Shown: positions 36,187-47,412 of the stretch, piece after piece
How positions within the stretch are numbered: position 1 is the stretch's first letter
Layout: every line of letters starts with the position of its first letter
Assembly (NCBI GenBank): GCA_014529385.2
Contig: CM043949.1
Span: forward strand, 113,231,977-113,295,976
Direction of reading: 5' to 3'
DNA: 64,000 nt
Origin: Adiantum capillus-veneris
Lineage: Eukaryota; Streptophyta; Polypodiopsida; Polypodiales; Pteridaceae
Position numbers and translations under genes: made by a program
Notes under the pieces: model-generated
The model's database searches: none
What the model saw: the letters and a program-made list of their open reading frames with translations, nothing else
What the model was told of the DNA's origin: nothing

Positions 36187-36358
36187 GCATCCTAGTTCGC
36201 ATCCAAAACTAGGTGGTGCCCCTTGTGTAGTTGGGATTTGGCTGTGGGTGTGTTGTTTTGGTTTGTGTTGTGTTGTGCCCCAGCCCCATTGAGCAGCACG
36301 GGAGCCTTGAAGGGTGTCTAGAGGTTGCTCTTCTTGTTGCCCGCCCCGGACCGCCTGA
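33755..36358 (+). repeat. 3' LTR of element A
   Basis: About 2.6 kb, nearly identical to 25186-27834 apart from scattered substitutions, a 2-bp difference in a CT run and the shorter (CT)n tract at 36130-36184. Its last bases read CCGCCTGA where the 5' LTR has CCGCCCCA. The TATA box is at about 35460. Confidence 0.92.
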
Positions 36359-36362
36359 ATGG

Positions 36363-36507
36363 CTATTTGAAGCTGCTTGTGAAGTTTCATGGCAATCAGT
36401 CGTCCATTTTGGCCGTTATGCCAAAATGACGATTTGTGTCTGCCGGTGAATCGGTTGTTTAGACCCACTTTTGGTGGTCCAAACCTGCAGATACTCCATG
36501 GTTGCAT
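36363..36507 (-). pseudogene. N-terminal part of the basic spacer ORF split by element A
   Basis: From ATG 36507 the minus strand reads a basic frame (NNRFTGRHKSSFWHNGQNGR, MKLHKQLQIAI) that runs into element A. Restoring the single ATGG target joins it in frame to 25181-24896. Confidence 0.4.
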
Positions 36508-37640
36508 TGTCCTCGATGTTGTTAAGCTTCTTGTGAAGTTTTGTGTCGTTTCGACAACTTTTTCCTGTTTGCCGCTTGCAGGCTCTATTGACCTAGGGTT
36601 TTTTCAGTTGGTCTTTCTCGTATTTTGAGAGTTAGGAACTCATCTTCTACACTAGGTTAAGCCACCTATTGGTTCTTGCATGGTTTGGTTAGGCGGTTGT
36701 GCCTCTACCCAGCATTCTACCCATTTCCCCGTCTGCTCTTGTTTCTTTGTTTTGGTTAGTTTTCGCAACAAAAGTTAGTGGTAAGCATCAAAAGCTTATG
36801 GCAATGAGTCTACCTCTCATATCTGGAGTCCTCTGAGCTCTTGTAGCAGTCGTAGAAGGTTGTAGAAGGTCGGATGCTCCTGTGTGCTCTTTGCTCTCTC
36901 CAAGTGGGTAATAGTGCAATTGGGTAATCTTTGCTCTCTCCAAGTGGGTAATAGTGCAAATGAGCTTCTAAGTGAAGTCAAAAATACTTAACTCTGGACT
37001 TCCCAACTCACTTGTTACCAAATTTGACATGTGCTCCTATCTCATCGTGAAATGCACTTTAGGATTTGAAATTTCTCAATTTGGACTCCGTTTGACCTGT
37101 TTCTGAGAAATCTGTCCACTTTGCCAAAATTCTGTCATTTCGGGCTTTCCGCAACTTCTCCTGAATTGTACCCAATTTTTACCATGGGTTGCCCTTGTCA
37201 TTAGGATCATCACCATCTATTCTTTTCTTTTTTCTGATCTCGTTTCACCTGCTTTTTTATTTTTCTTTTACTTTTAAAGAAAATCCTAAAAAATAAAGAA
37301 AAATAGCAAATTAAAGCCAAAAATACACAATAATTAGCTGATAACCCTGTGTATATGTATATACACTTATTTGTGGTTTTTCGGCTTGGATTACCACTTT
37401 TTGGCTCCAAAAACACGCATATATAGTCGTATTCACAAACTTAGAGACTCAAATTCATCATTTGATCTCTTATAACAGCAAAACAAAGTATATAAGGGCA
37501 TAGATATTATCAATATCCGCAATCAAACATAAAAAATTCGAGATCATGTAAGACACTGCCCTTGTAATATCATTTTCTTTTTCGTTTTGTCCTTATTGCT
37601 TGTAGTTCCTGTATACTTGTATACCTCTCCCCCTCCTAGT
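36508..37640 (-). other. Spacer of host element, with a 42-bp tandem duplication
   Basis: No convincing gene. CTTTGCTCTCTCCAAGTGGG followed by TAATAGTGCAA occurs twice (from about 36888 and 36930). A minus-strand TATA-like CTATATATGCG lies near 37420 and a purine-rich AGGAGGGGGAGAGG near 37622-37635. The latter could be an internal purine tract or, less likely, a second polypurine tract. Confidence 0.5.
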
Positions 37641-37658
37641 CTGAGTCCTCCCGGACGA

Positions 37659-39050
37659 CTATGAAGTGTCTGAGGGTGAAGCATTGTATTTGTTGTGGTC
37701 ATGCTTGGTCAATTCAATTGTAGAGCGATGAAATAGAAACATTTCCAATAATGTCGCTCTTTGTTTGATTGTCAGATTTTTAGGCAATATTTGGATTTTT
37801 TGTAGCACTTTTGTAGTAGAATCAGTATCTGGATTCTTCTTTACATTGTTATCCTTTTTGATAATCCAAATCTGCTTCCGATTTGCCTGTGCTTGCCAGA
37901 ATTTTTTTGCTACCCAAATTTGCTTGACTTTAGGTTGTGATGTCTCTATCCTTGAGTACTTAGGATTCTCTGTTGATTGTACTGAAGGGAGTTTCTGCTT
38001 ACAAATCTTAGGAATCCAAATTTCCTTGCTATGGCTTTGTGCTGTCATCAACTTCTTTGCAATCCAGATCTGTTTCACTGAATTTGACTGTCTAAAATCA
38101 ATCTTTTGTCTGGTGTTGAGGACTTTGGTTTCCACCTTTGCTCTCTCTGGCACAACCTTCTTTGGCCTCCATACCAACTTTGAGTCTGTCTTTATCCAAG
38201 GTTGAGCTGTGCTTGTATTTTCTGTCTTCTTTACCTGTGTCTGAGAGTTCTTCATTGAGGAGCATTCTTGTTTTGTAGAAGTGGCTTTTGGTTGCCATTG
38301 CTCCTTCTTAATCTCTTTAGGTCGTTTACCCTTGTCGTTGGATTCTTCAGCTTGCACCTTTACGATTACTTTGGGGAACGGAATTGATTGACTTTCCTCC
38401 TCATATTTGATGTTAACTAAATTAGAGCTCCAATTAATCATCGCATTGTACTGCTTTTGTCATGGTTGTCCTAGCAACAAGGGATGTTGCATAGCTTTGT
38501 CTTCAACCACATAAAACATATGTGGATACACATATTGATTTATCTGTACGTGCAATATTGTACATCTGATTGCTTTAATTGAGTGTTCTGAATAACTCTT
38601 CAACTCCTATTTGGCAGTTTGCAGTTTAGTGTCATGTTTCAATTGCTTGTACAAACTGACTGAAAGAAGGTTAGCTTGTGCTGCTGAATCTAATAGTGCT
38701 CTGGATTTAATCTGGTTTGTCCCCACTTTGACCTCGATAATGGGTTCTACTTTGTCTTCACCCATTTCAGAAACACTGACTGCGTTTATTCGTAAGGCTC
38801 CTTCATTGCGCTGTCTCTGACGCAGTAGTCTTCTTTTCTCCATTCTTTCTTTTGCTTCTGCTTGCACTTCCTCAACAATATTTTTCTTTTTCTGAAGTCG
38901 CAGCTTATCTTGATGTATTTTGAGAAGCTTCTCTTGGGTTGGTGGCAAATGATACTTCTTCAATCTGCATCCACTAATCCAGTTTGGAATTTCTTCTCCG
39001 TCTAATGTAGCAAGCTTGACGGCCCCACTTGGTGATAGATCTTTAATCAC
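37659..39050 (-). pseudogene. Host gypsy: integrase C-terminus fused to retropepsin-like domain and IW repeats
   Basis: Downstream of the copia insert the minus-strand frame continues the integrase C-terminus (VIKDLSPSGAVKLATLDGEE, ISGCRLKKYHLPP). A charged helix follows, then IEVKVGTNQIKSRALLDSAA with ANLLSVSLYKQL, and later MFYVVEDKAMQHPLLLGQP and NAMINW: the DSAA and LLGQPW-like motifs of an aspartic protease. Stops at about 38605 (TAG) and 38464 (TGA where Trp is expected) interrupt it. The C-terminal 260 codons are very basic and repeat KQIWIAKK, KEIWIPK, KQIWVAKK, KQIWIIKK and KLVWRPKK. A protease behind integrase is not the usual gypsy order. Confidence 0.75.
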
Positions 39051-39055
39051 AAGAG

Positions 39056-39263
39056 TGTTGGAATTAGGGTTGCAGAGAAACACACACATCTTGGAGAAGA
39101 CAAAGGAAGCTCAAGGCACACAACGAAGAGTGTGTTTCTTAGTATGCAATGGAACAATAGATCGCCCTACAGTGATAGGTGTATATACAATGCACGGGGG
39201 AAACAACCTCCTAAAGAGGGAAAAAATGCCCCGGCACATCACTACCACATGTATATGGTAGAA
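39056..39263 (-). repeat. 3' LTR of copia copy 2
   Basis: 208 bp, against 227 bp for the 5' LTR. About 20 bp present in the partner and in copy 1 (around CGGTCCTAGAGTGTTCACAC) is deleted here. Its inner end has also mutated from AACA to AGAA. The adjacent plus-strand AATCTCCCCTGG is the polypurine tract. Confidence 0.92.
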
Positions 39264-39338
39264 AATCTCCCCTGGCGTGATGCGGTGAACGAGAGCTGGC
39301 ACATGAGTAAAGGGAAGTGCCATGCCTTGAGGACATGA

Positions 39339-40640
39339 TCAATCCACAAAGGGGAGTAAGCCCAAATCTTTGCGGAAAGCTTCAAGATTCTCATGAGACA
39401 ATGCCTTTGTGAAAAGATGTGCAAGGTTGTCCTGTGTTGGCACATAAGCCAAGCTGATCTCTCCTGCTGAGAGCCTCTCCCTGACATAGTGGTAATGCAC
39501 CTCAATGTGCTTTGTGTGAGTATGAAAAACTGGGTTCCTCGTAACTCCCAATGCGGTGTGGCTGTCAGTGTCGATAGTGTTGGCAGTGTCCTGTCCAACA
39601 CCCAAATCAGCCATAAGGCGTCTGAGCCATACACACTCAACGGTAGCTATGAAGACTGCTCTGTACTCAGGCTCACAACTCGAAGTGGCCACAGTAGGTT
39701 TCTTCTTGCTCAACCATGATATACATGAACTCCAAGCATGAAACAAAAACCACTTGTGGACATTCGCATGTCAAAACAACCAGCCCAATCTGAGTCCAAA
39801 AAAGCATGTAAGTCTGGCTGCAATGATCCCCCCTTGGGATAAAACAAGCCAAGATGTAAAGTGCCACTAGGGTAGCGGAAAATCCTCTTGACAGCCTGCC
39901 AAAGCTTAGACCCTGGGCTATGCATAAATCTGCTGACCTATGAGACTGCAAACTGAATATCCGGCCTCGTGTTGCATACATAAATGAGGCAGCCAACAGC
40001 AGTTTGGTAAAGAAATACATCAGCAGGATCGCCAGCATCATGTAGACTCAACTTCAAACCTGTTTCCATTGCAGTGGAAACAGGTTTGCAATCCTCAAGT
40101 CCAAACTTACATAGCAATGTCTCTATGTAACTTTTCTGACACAAGGCAATACCACCATCACACTGCTTAAACTGTATACCCAAGTAATGATGCAACAACC
40201 CCAAATCTTTCATCTTGAAAGTAGCATCCAAATCAGCCTTAAATTCAGCAATATGTCTCTCATTTGGTCCAGTGATCAGCAAATCATCAACATAAAGAAC
40301 CACAAGAGAAGTACATCACCCTCACGCTTCGCATACAATGTGCTTTCTATTGGACTGTTACGAAAGCCTTGTTTAACCAAATGAGTGTCATCTTTCTCAT
40401 ACCAAGCACGAGGAGATTGCTTCAACCCATACAAAGCCTTCTTACATCTGAACACTTTGTCCTCTTGTCCTTTTATGACAAAACCGCGAGGCTGCGTTAC
40501 ATAAAGTTCCTCAAATATGTCACCATTCAAGAAAGCAGTAACAATGTCTGATTGATGTACATCCCAACCAAAATGAGCTGCCAATGCACATAGAAAATGC
40601 ACAGTATTCATACGAGAAATGGGAGGAAAAGTCTCTTCAT
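39339..40640 (-). pseudogene. Copia RT-RNase H (copy 2)
   Basis: RT motifs MNTVHFLCALAAHFGWDVHQ, SDIVTAFLNGDIFEELYV and VLYVDDLLITG are present. A 1-bp deletion near 40304 shifts the frame just before YVDD (copy 1 has one more base there). TAG at 39938-39940 is the same stop as in copy 1. RNase H follows with further frame breaks near 39740 and ends GLLPFVD at 39339. It cannot make a full RT as it stands. Confidence 0.93.
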
Positions 40641-40788
40641 AATCTATACCTTTTTGATGTGCATAACCCGTTGCAAGAATTCGAGCCTTTGGCGATCGAT
40701 CTCACCATCTGGCTTGCGTTTCAACTTGTAAACCTACTTCGTACCAATGGCATTTTTCCAAGGAGGAAAATCACATAAAGTCCATGTG

Positions 40789-42273
40789 TCATTTTTCTAT
40801 AAGTGCATCATATTCTGATTGCATGGCAGCCATCCAATTTTCTGAATTTGAATTCTGTGCTTCATCAAAAGACAGAGGCTCCTCAACATCATGTAAGCTA
40901 GACACAACCAAAGCATAACAATCTGATGCATAAGATGCATGGCGAGAGCCTGAACGAGTACAACTAGACAAAGGTGCATCCAATTTACTGTCACGCAAAG
41001 TGTGCACTACCCATTTTGGCATACCTCTAGCCTGCTCATTTTCAGCCCTTTCGTCATCAAGTACATCATGTACATCTGCATCAGTAATAGGCTGATCGAA
41101 AACATTTTTAGAAACCCCCATAGGCTGTACATTTGCCTCATTGGAACTTACATTTGTATTTCCACCATTGAAAAGAGGAAACAAAGTGTCATAAATGTTT
41201 TGTGAGCTTACATTACTGTCTCTAGTACATGACAGCAAGGGCTGAACAGAATCTTCCACAAACACTACATCCCGTGAAACCAAAATAAGTTTTGTTTGCG
41301 GATGATACAACCTGTAACCTTTGCTTTCAGCACTATAACCAACAAAAATACATTTGACAGCCTTATCATCCAATTTTTTGCGATGCACTTGTGGCACCAA
41401 AGCATACGCCAAACAACCAAAAACACGCATGTGCTCAATAGAAGGCTTTCTATCATGCCATGCTTCATATGGAGTAATAGACTGCAAAGCTTTCGTAGGA
41501 CACTTGTTAAGTACATAAGTGGCACATATGATGGCCTCAAGCCAAAAAAAATGCGGCAAAGCTTGACTTTTGACCATACATCGTGCCATTTCCGTCAGTG
41601 ACCTGTTTTTCCTCTCAGCAACACCATTTTACTGAGGCGTATAAGGCACTGTACATTGGTGTTTTATCCCACGACTAGCCAGAAATGCATTTAATTTATG
41701 AGACATATACTCCCCCCCTCGATCGGAACGGAGGGTGCCCATAGTACATTTCAAGACATTTTCAGCCATAGCCAGAAATTGTTTGAAGCACATAAAAAAT
41801 TCGGACTTTGCTTTAAGCGGAAATACCCATGCATGCCTGGAGTAATCATTAATGAAAGTCACGAAGTACAGGTAATTGCCCAAGGACGGAGTTTGCATGG
41901 GCCAACAAACATCACTATGCACAAGCTGCAACCTGCACGTGGTCCGAACTGTATTATCCTTTGGAAATTTAGAACGCTGCATCTTACCCAAAATACAGCC
42001 TTCACAAACATGTTTGACACGTGCTTCAAGAGGCGGCAACTAAGAAACCATATCAGATTTCTGCAAACGCAGCAAACTGGCAAAATTCAGATGACCAAAA
42101 CGTGCATGCCAAAGTTTTGCATCTGAAATAGCCCTTGAATCTGCAACAGCATTTGCAAAATTTTGTTCACACTTGTCATACAAAGTGAGCTTGTACAGCC
42201 CACGGCACAAAAACCCAAATGCAACAATTTCATCATCAAAACTGAGATCATGAACTGTACATGTGTCATCCAC
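40789..42273 (-). pseudogene. Copia integrase (copy 2)
   Basis: GILGKMQR-type zinc region (VKHVCEGCILGKMQRSKFPK), LQLVHSDVCWPM, TFINDYSRHAWVFPL and TLRSDRGGEY are present. A TAA near 41630 replaces Gln in the YTPQQNGVAE block, and stops or frame changes also separate 42039/42040. The C-terminal and linker regions to 40789 match copy 1. Confidence 0.92.
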
Positions 42274-42281
42274 AAATTTGA

Positions 42282-43623
42282 CTACAAGTCCAAGTCTAGT
42301 AAGTGCGGATACAGATAAGAGATTCTTCTTGATCCCACGTACATAAAGTGCATCAACAAGTGTGAAGGAACTGCCATTAGCACAGTGAGCACAATATTTC
42401 CAACTCCCTTAACTGGATAAGAGGTGTTGTTGGCACAAGTGACTGAATTCCCATGAGGGACAGACTCGAGAGAGGTAAACAATTCACGATGTGAGGTAAT
42501 GTGCTTTGTAGCACCACTGTCGAAATACCACATATGTGAATCTGCAGCAACTGACAAGCATGCATCATGGACAGCAGGATTGTAAGTGCACTCTGCGCTA
42601 AAAGCCCATTCTACATCAACATCAGCATCACAGTCTCCTTTCACAGAAGACTCAACAATGGCTGCATTTGTAGTGGAACCAGCATTTGCAGTGGAGCCAC
42701 CCTCTTTCTTCTTAGCCTCTTTGGCCTTCAACTTAGGACACGAATTGATCAAGTGATCATTAGCCTTTCAATAATGGCAACGCATCTTCTTTTTTCCCTT
42801 ATCACCAGAATTTCCAGACGAATTGCTGCCAGCAAAACCATTAGGAACAAAATTTTTGCCACTCGCAGCAGAACCATAAGGAGTGGCTGCATTGCTGTTA
42901 TTACCACCCTTTCTTTGAGAAGCAATAAAAGCCTGTTCAACTGCACGCTGTCTAGTCCTGTTTTTTCTAGAAAGTTGCAGCAACAATGTGCATAATGCAT
43001 CAAACTTGACAACTTCTGGATTTCCTTGTGTCATAAGTCTCCAAGTACTAGCAAAAGTCTGGTAAGAATCTGGTAAGGCATCAAGAACAGTCTCCACAAG
43101 GGAACTGTCTGAAATAACTTCACCTGCAGAAATAAGTTGCTCATTGATATCCTTGACACTAGCAAGGAAAGTGTCCATATCATCTTCCTCGTGCATAATC
43201 TTTGACTCCAGCTCTTTACGCAGGAAAGAAATTTTAGCCTCATTGCGGCTTGCATAAAGACCTGCTAGAATATCCCAAGCCTGTTTTGCAGATTTTTCTA
43301 AACGGATATGAGGAACAATGGTGCGCTTCACAGACAACGCAATCAATGCATGAGCCTGCGCATCCTTAACATCCCAACGAGCTTGTTCTACCGTAGGCAA
43401 AACAACTCTAACAGCTGCAATCCTTGCAGCAAGACCTGCAACATCCTCAACGTCGCCTACATCCTGAGAACCAGGACGTACATCAATGCCCTGCACAATG
43501 TTCCAGATGCCCTTTGACACAAGAACATGTTGCATCATATAAGCCCACATAGGGTAGTTGTCCCCATCCAACCTGTCCTCAGCAAAACATCTTGAACGCA
43601 TCTGTGTTGTTGTTGTCAGCCAT
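42282..43623 (-). pseudogene. Copia Gag-protease (copy 2)
   Basis: An ATG at 43623 starts MADNNNTDAFKMF and then a frameshift near 43585 moves to the frame with EDRLDGDNYPMWAYMMQHVL, the N-terminal Gag block. Gag runs to the zinc knuckle (CHY, stop, KANDHLINSC) near 42768, where the second Cys codon has become TGA. Protease follows with WYFDSGATKHITSHRELF at about 42495-42535 and a frame break near 42383. Confidence 0.9.
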
Positions 43624-43977
43624 GGTAAATGCTGCACCTGATGTGAAAACTGCCCGAAAATAGGAGAAACAGAGTGGGAACAACCTGTGCTATATAGCAC
43701 AAACTGTACAAGACTATAAGGCACCTGTCATGCAGAACACGGCACTGACAAAAAGTTTGCACAAAATGACGAAATAGCTTGTGTAGTACTAGTAGCCTGT
43801 AGTGGAAACGGAGGCCAAAATGAGCCCAAATCAAAAATCAGAGCAGACCAAGCTTTACGAGCTTACCCGAAGTATTTGTCGACCTGAGAACGCTCACCAA
43901 AGCTCACTGAAATCGGAGAAAGTGAGCAGGCGTGTACTGGAGCAGCTCTCGTGACTAAGCCCAGGAGGACGCAACCT

Positions 43978-43989
43978 GCTCTGATACCA
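43978..43989 (-). other. Copia primer-binding site (initiator tRNA-Met)
   Basis: The minus strand reads TGGTATCAGAGC, complementary to the 3' end of plant initiator tRNA-Met, two bases after the 5' LTR. This is the standard primer of plant copia elements. Confidence 0.92.
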
Positions 43990-43991
43990 AT

Positions 43992-44218
43992 TGTTGGAAT
44001 TAGGGTTGCAGAGAAACACACACAGCTTGGAGAAGATGAAGGAAGCTCAAGGCACACAATGGAGAGTGTTTTTATTAGTATGCATTGGAAAAATAGATAG
44101 CCCTAGAGTGATGGGCGTATATACAATGCACGGGGGGAAAAACCTCCTAAAGAGGGAAAAAATGCCCCAACGGTCCTAGAGTGTTCACACACATCACTAC
44201 CACATGTATATGGTAACA
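43992..44218 (-). repeat. 5' LTR of copia copy 2
   Basis: 227 bp, TGTTGGAATTAGGG...GGTAACA in plus orientation. Minus-strand TGTATATAC is a possible TATA element. Followed by the AAGAG target copy. Confidence 0.93.
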
Positions 44219-45481
44219 AAGAGGTCCCATCCCTCGCTTTTTAAGTTTTTTTGCATGCTGTTTTAGAGTGTATACTAGGACAAACTCCCCAATCTTAAAC
44301 TCTTTAGTTTACACATGCTTATCAAAGAACTCTTTTTGTTGCCTTTTCTGAGCGTAGATTGAAGCCACGGCTCATCCAGCTTTTCAAGGTTGTCTATTCT
44401 ATCTGAAAGCTCATGTCCTGTCCACTCTAATTCCTTAGCTACTCTCAACGTTGGAATTAAAAAATCTATTGGTAAAATAGCATTCAAACCGAAAACCATG
44501 TTATATGGGGTCGTTCCCATGGATGTTTTATATGCTACCCTATACGCCCATAATGTCGAATGCAATTTCTGGTCCCAATCAATTCTCGACTCCGATACAA
44601 TCTTTGTAAGGATCGTGCATATGGTTTTGTTCATCGCTTTAGCTTGTCCATTGGCTTGTGGATGATATGGAGCTGATTTTCGATGTATTACCATGAATTC
44701 GTCTAGAAGGATCTCTATCACTTCATTTATGAAGTGTGTGCCTCGATCACTCACAATTTCTATTCGTAATCCATATTGTACAAAGACGTATTCATACAAA
44801 AATTGTGCCATGGTCCTGGCATCTGCTTTTTCAGTTGCTTTTTCCTGAACCCACTTTGTTAGATAGTCCGTCTCGCCACAATGATGTATTGTGCATGAGT
44901 CCTGTGTGCAGGAGGTGAGATAGGTCCAACATAATCAATCCCCCATTTTGCAAAGGCTCTTGCTCCCATCATTGGCCTGAGCGGCATATCATATCTTTTA
45001 AGTGGTACTTTGTTCGCTTACAGTCATCACATCGTTTTACGTATTCCTCAGCGTCCATGTGTAATGTCGGCCACCATATTCCTGTAGCTAAGACAATTTT
45101 TGTTGTCTTATCACCTGAGAAATGGCCTCCACCTACTCCTCCATGAGCTTGCTCTAGGATTATCACATACTCGGACTCAGATGCGCATATCCTAAGCTAG
45201 TTGTCCTTTCCTCTCTTATAGAGTTGATTTCCTATTAAAGCGTAATCTCACGCTTCTGTCTGTACAGCTCTCTGACGCGCTTTTGAGGTTCCCTCTAGAA
45301 AAGTTCTATTTGTGAGATATTCAACAATATATTGACTCCATTCAAGAGCGATCATGATACAATGTGGAATACTCAGCTGGCGGTTTTGACGAACATGTAA
45401 TTTACATACTGTGACATATTCATGTACACTCTCTTTCATTCCTGGCAAGTAGACTCCCAGTTGTAATAGATTCCTGTACGT
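44219..45481 (-). pseudogene. Host gypsy integrase, middle part
   Basis: H2C2 zinc domain near 45140-45020 (AHGGVGGGHFSGDKT, VKRCDDCK), core Asp in KWGIDYVGP near 44940, and second Asp in EIVSDRGTHF near 44750. The catalytic Glu is replaced by Lys: the codon at 44640-44638 is AAA in NGQAKAMNK. Frameshifts occur near 44860 and 45200. The left end continues behind the copia insert at 39050 and the right end behind element C at 55446; both junctions are in frame. Confidence 0.88.
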
Positions 45482-45682
45482 TGTCGAGAAATTTGCAGTC
45501 TTGCCAGGAAAGCACCGGGATTATGGCTGTGAGAGTTTGTGAGAGAACTAAAAAAAAGCTATATGAAGGAGTTAAACCATAGATTCCATGAAGACTAGGG
45601 TTTGAAAAGAAGTGCAATCAAAGAAGCCCCACTCTTTCTCTCTTGCACTCACACACACAAAGAAAGAACACAAAAGAGAGTG

Positions 45683-45880
45683 TCAAAACAACACAAAGAT
45701 GAAAACATCAAGGCTATGGTCATATCGTATCATGGGTAATATGAAAGGGTTAATAGATGAGTTAATAGCATTCAATCTTGGCTGACCAAATAGGCTACGA
45801 ATTGTTCTTTGGAATTGTAGTTTTGTGCTTACCATAATATATATATTTTGTCTAGTGATTGGGATTAATTGTGTGTACAA
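45683..45880 (-). pseudogene. Type-1 small ORF in 3' LTR, broken by tandem duplication
   Basis: Matches the intact ORF 53812-53600 from residue 7 on, but the 91-bp duplication separates it from its ATG. The ATG at 45970 now runs into TAA after four codons. Confidence 0.8.
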
Positions 45881-45966
45881 ATAGGCTACGAATTGTTCTT
45901 TGGAATTGTAGTTTTGTGCTTACCATAATATATATATTTTGTCTAGTGATTGGGATTAATCTTGGT

Positions 45967-46185
45967 TCATAGCAAAATAACTATGCTTACGTCAAAAGAA
46001 AAGTTATAGTCTATGAGAGGTAGTATGATGGGATCTGGTGATAGAAGTATTTCATTGAGCTTTTCTGGACCAAAGAGAAACACTATACGTAAGTGAAAGT
46101 GTATTTTACAGCTAATCCATACGTTAATTCTAATAGATCGTACGGAGTGACAGCGATAGAAATCATCATCATGTGGGTTATTCAT
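45967..46185 (-). CDS. Type-2 small ORF in 3' LTR of element C (72 codons)
   Basis: ATG at 46185, TGA at 45969-45967, still open. Conserved blocks SIRINVWIS.KIHF, FGPEKLNEILLSPDPIILPL and IDYNFSFDVS, ending VILL. Being in the 3' LTR this copy would not be in the usual position to act in the leader. Confidence 0.65.
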   Translation of the reverse strand: MNNPHDDDFYRCHSVRSIRINVWISCKIHFHLRIVFLFGPEKLNEILLSPDPIILPLIDYNFSFDVSIVILL

Positions 46186-47412
46186 CTACGATAGTATGTA
46201 AGAAATGTAGATATGAGAGAAGTGAAGAGATGAGAAGTTTCCCTCCCAAGCCCTATTCTTGCCAGTAGGCAATAAGGATACTGCGGGGAGAGATGTACCT
46301 GTAGCAAGGAGAACCTAGAATTTGTAGAGAGGATGAATTACTAAGAATGAGAGAGATAGGTTTGGTTAAGGAGATGAGATTAGATATATATATATATATA
46401 TGTTGGATTAGAGATGAAAAAGAAAACAACAAGAAATCAAGAAAACATCAATGTAGAACACATCTTACTTGACAAACCCTTCGGCACCATTATTGATGGA
46501 GAGAGAAGAAGAAGAGAGAATTCAACTTTGATTGATACGCCAAGTCCAGGACCTTCTTTGATTAGAGTTGATCTTCCAAGGATAGCATGCAAGAATGGCT
46601 AGTCTTCCTCTAGGAGAAAGTGTAGGCTTAGGCTTATGTTAATGGCTAAGTACAATTTGGCATTACTACTCACTCCTTCATGAATTCCTCTCATCAATGT
46701 CTTGAATGCTTGAGTGAGTTTCAAGGAATAAGAGGTCCCCTTTTATAAGTGAAGGGAACCCCCAAGGGTTTACACAAGAAGAGAGGAGCTAGTGTGAACA
46801 GAAACTGGAAAAGTTGGAAATGAGTTGTCCATGCATGATGTGGACAAACTGGGGTCCAGTATTTTGATCATATCTCCTCAAACGTGGCTCCAAATAAAAA
46901 ATTAAAAATATGGGCAAAAACTTCAGCTCATTATCTACAACGTCCTTTTTATATGCATTTTCCAATTCGGATTGGAACCTTGTGTTAAAAAATCATCAAA
47001 ATAGGGTACAGTTTTGGAAGCAAAAGTCTTCTTGTGGTCCTCTTAGCCTAGACTTTTATTTGATTCCAATGGACACCTCATGCCATATGAAAGCATGACA
47101 TTGCTCCTTGACAAAGTTTTGTAATCATGCTTGCAATAATGCATTAAAATAAGTGTATCTTTGGTGTGAGATAATAATGAGATGGTAGAAAGAAAGAATC
47201 GATGCTTTTGGCCCCAAGTTAAAGAGGCGGAGCTATTGACGCTTTTCCCATAGTACTTTTTTATGGTAAAGTAAGAATACGTTACCCTTGAGATAAATAA
47301 TAGGATGAGATAGAAAGCTTATTGTTATACTTACATATGCATATGTACATTATAGAGAATATAATTATGTATCTAAAAAGTTACAAGATAGATCTTGTAG
47401 CATGTGTTCCCA

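Larger units (their letters stand above)
39056..44218 (-). mobile_element. Complete Ty1/copia retrotransposon, copy 2
   Basis: 5163 bp, flanked by AAGAG on both sides (39051-39055 and 44219-44223). It is on the minus strand, so the 5' LTR is at the high end. Primer site, gag, protease, integrase, RT and RNase H are all present but mutated. It interrupts the integrase C-terminal region of the host gypsy element; removing it with one AAGAG restores an open frame across the junction. Confidence 0.97.

Noticed and set aside
37620-37640. Second polypurine tract and LTR start for the host element near 37.62 kb
   Set aside because: The purine run is there, but the following sequence lacks a TG start and no matching LTR copy is visible; an internal purine stretch is simpler.
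37765-38205. Plus-strand ORF of 146 codons
   Set aside because: Antisense shadow of the basic IW-repeat tail of the host gypsy element.
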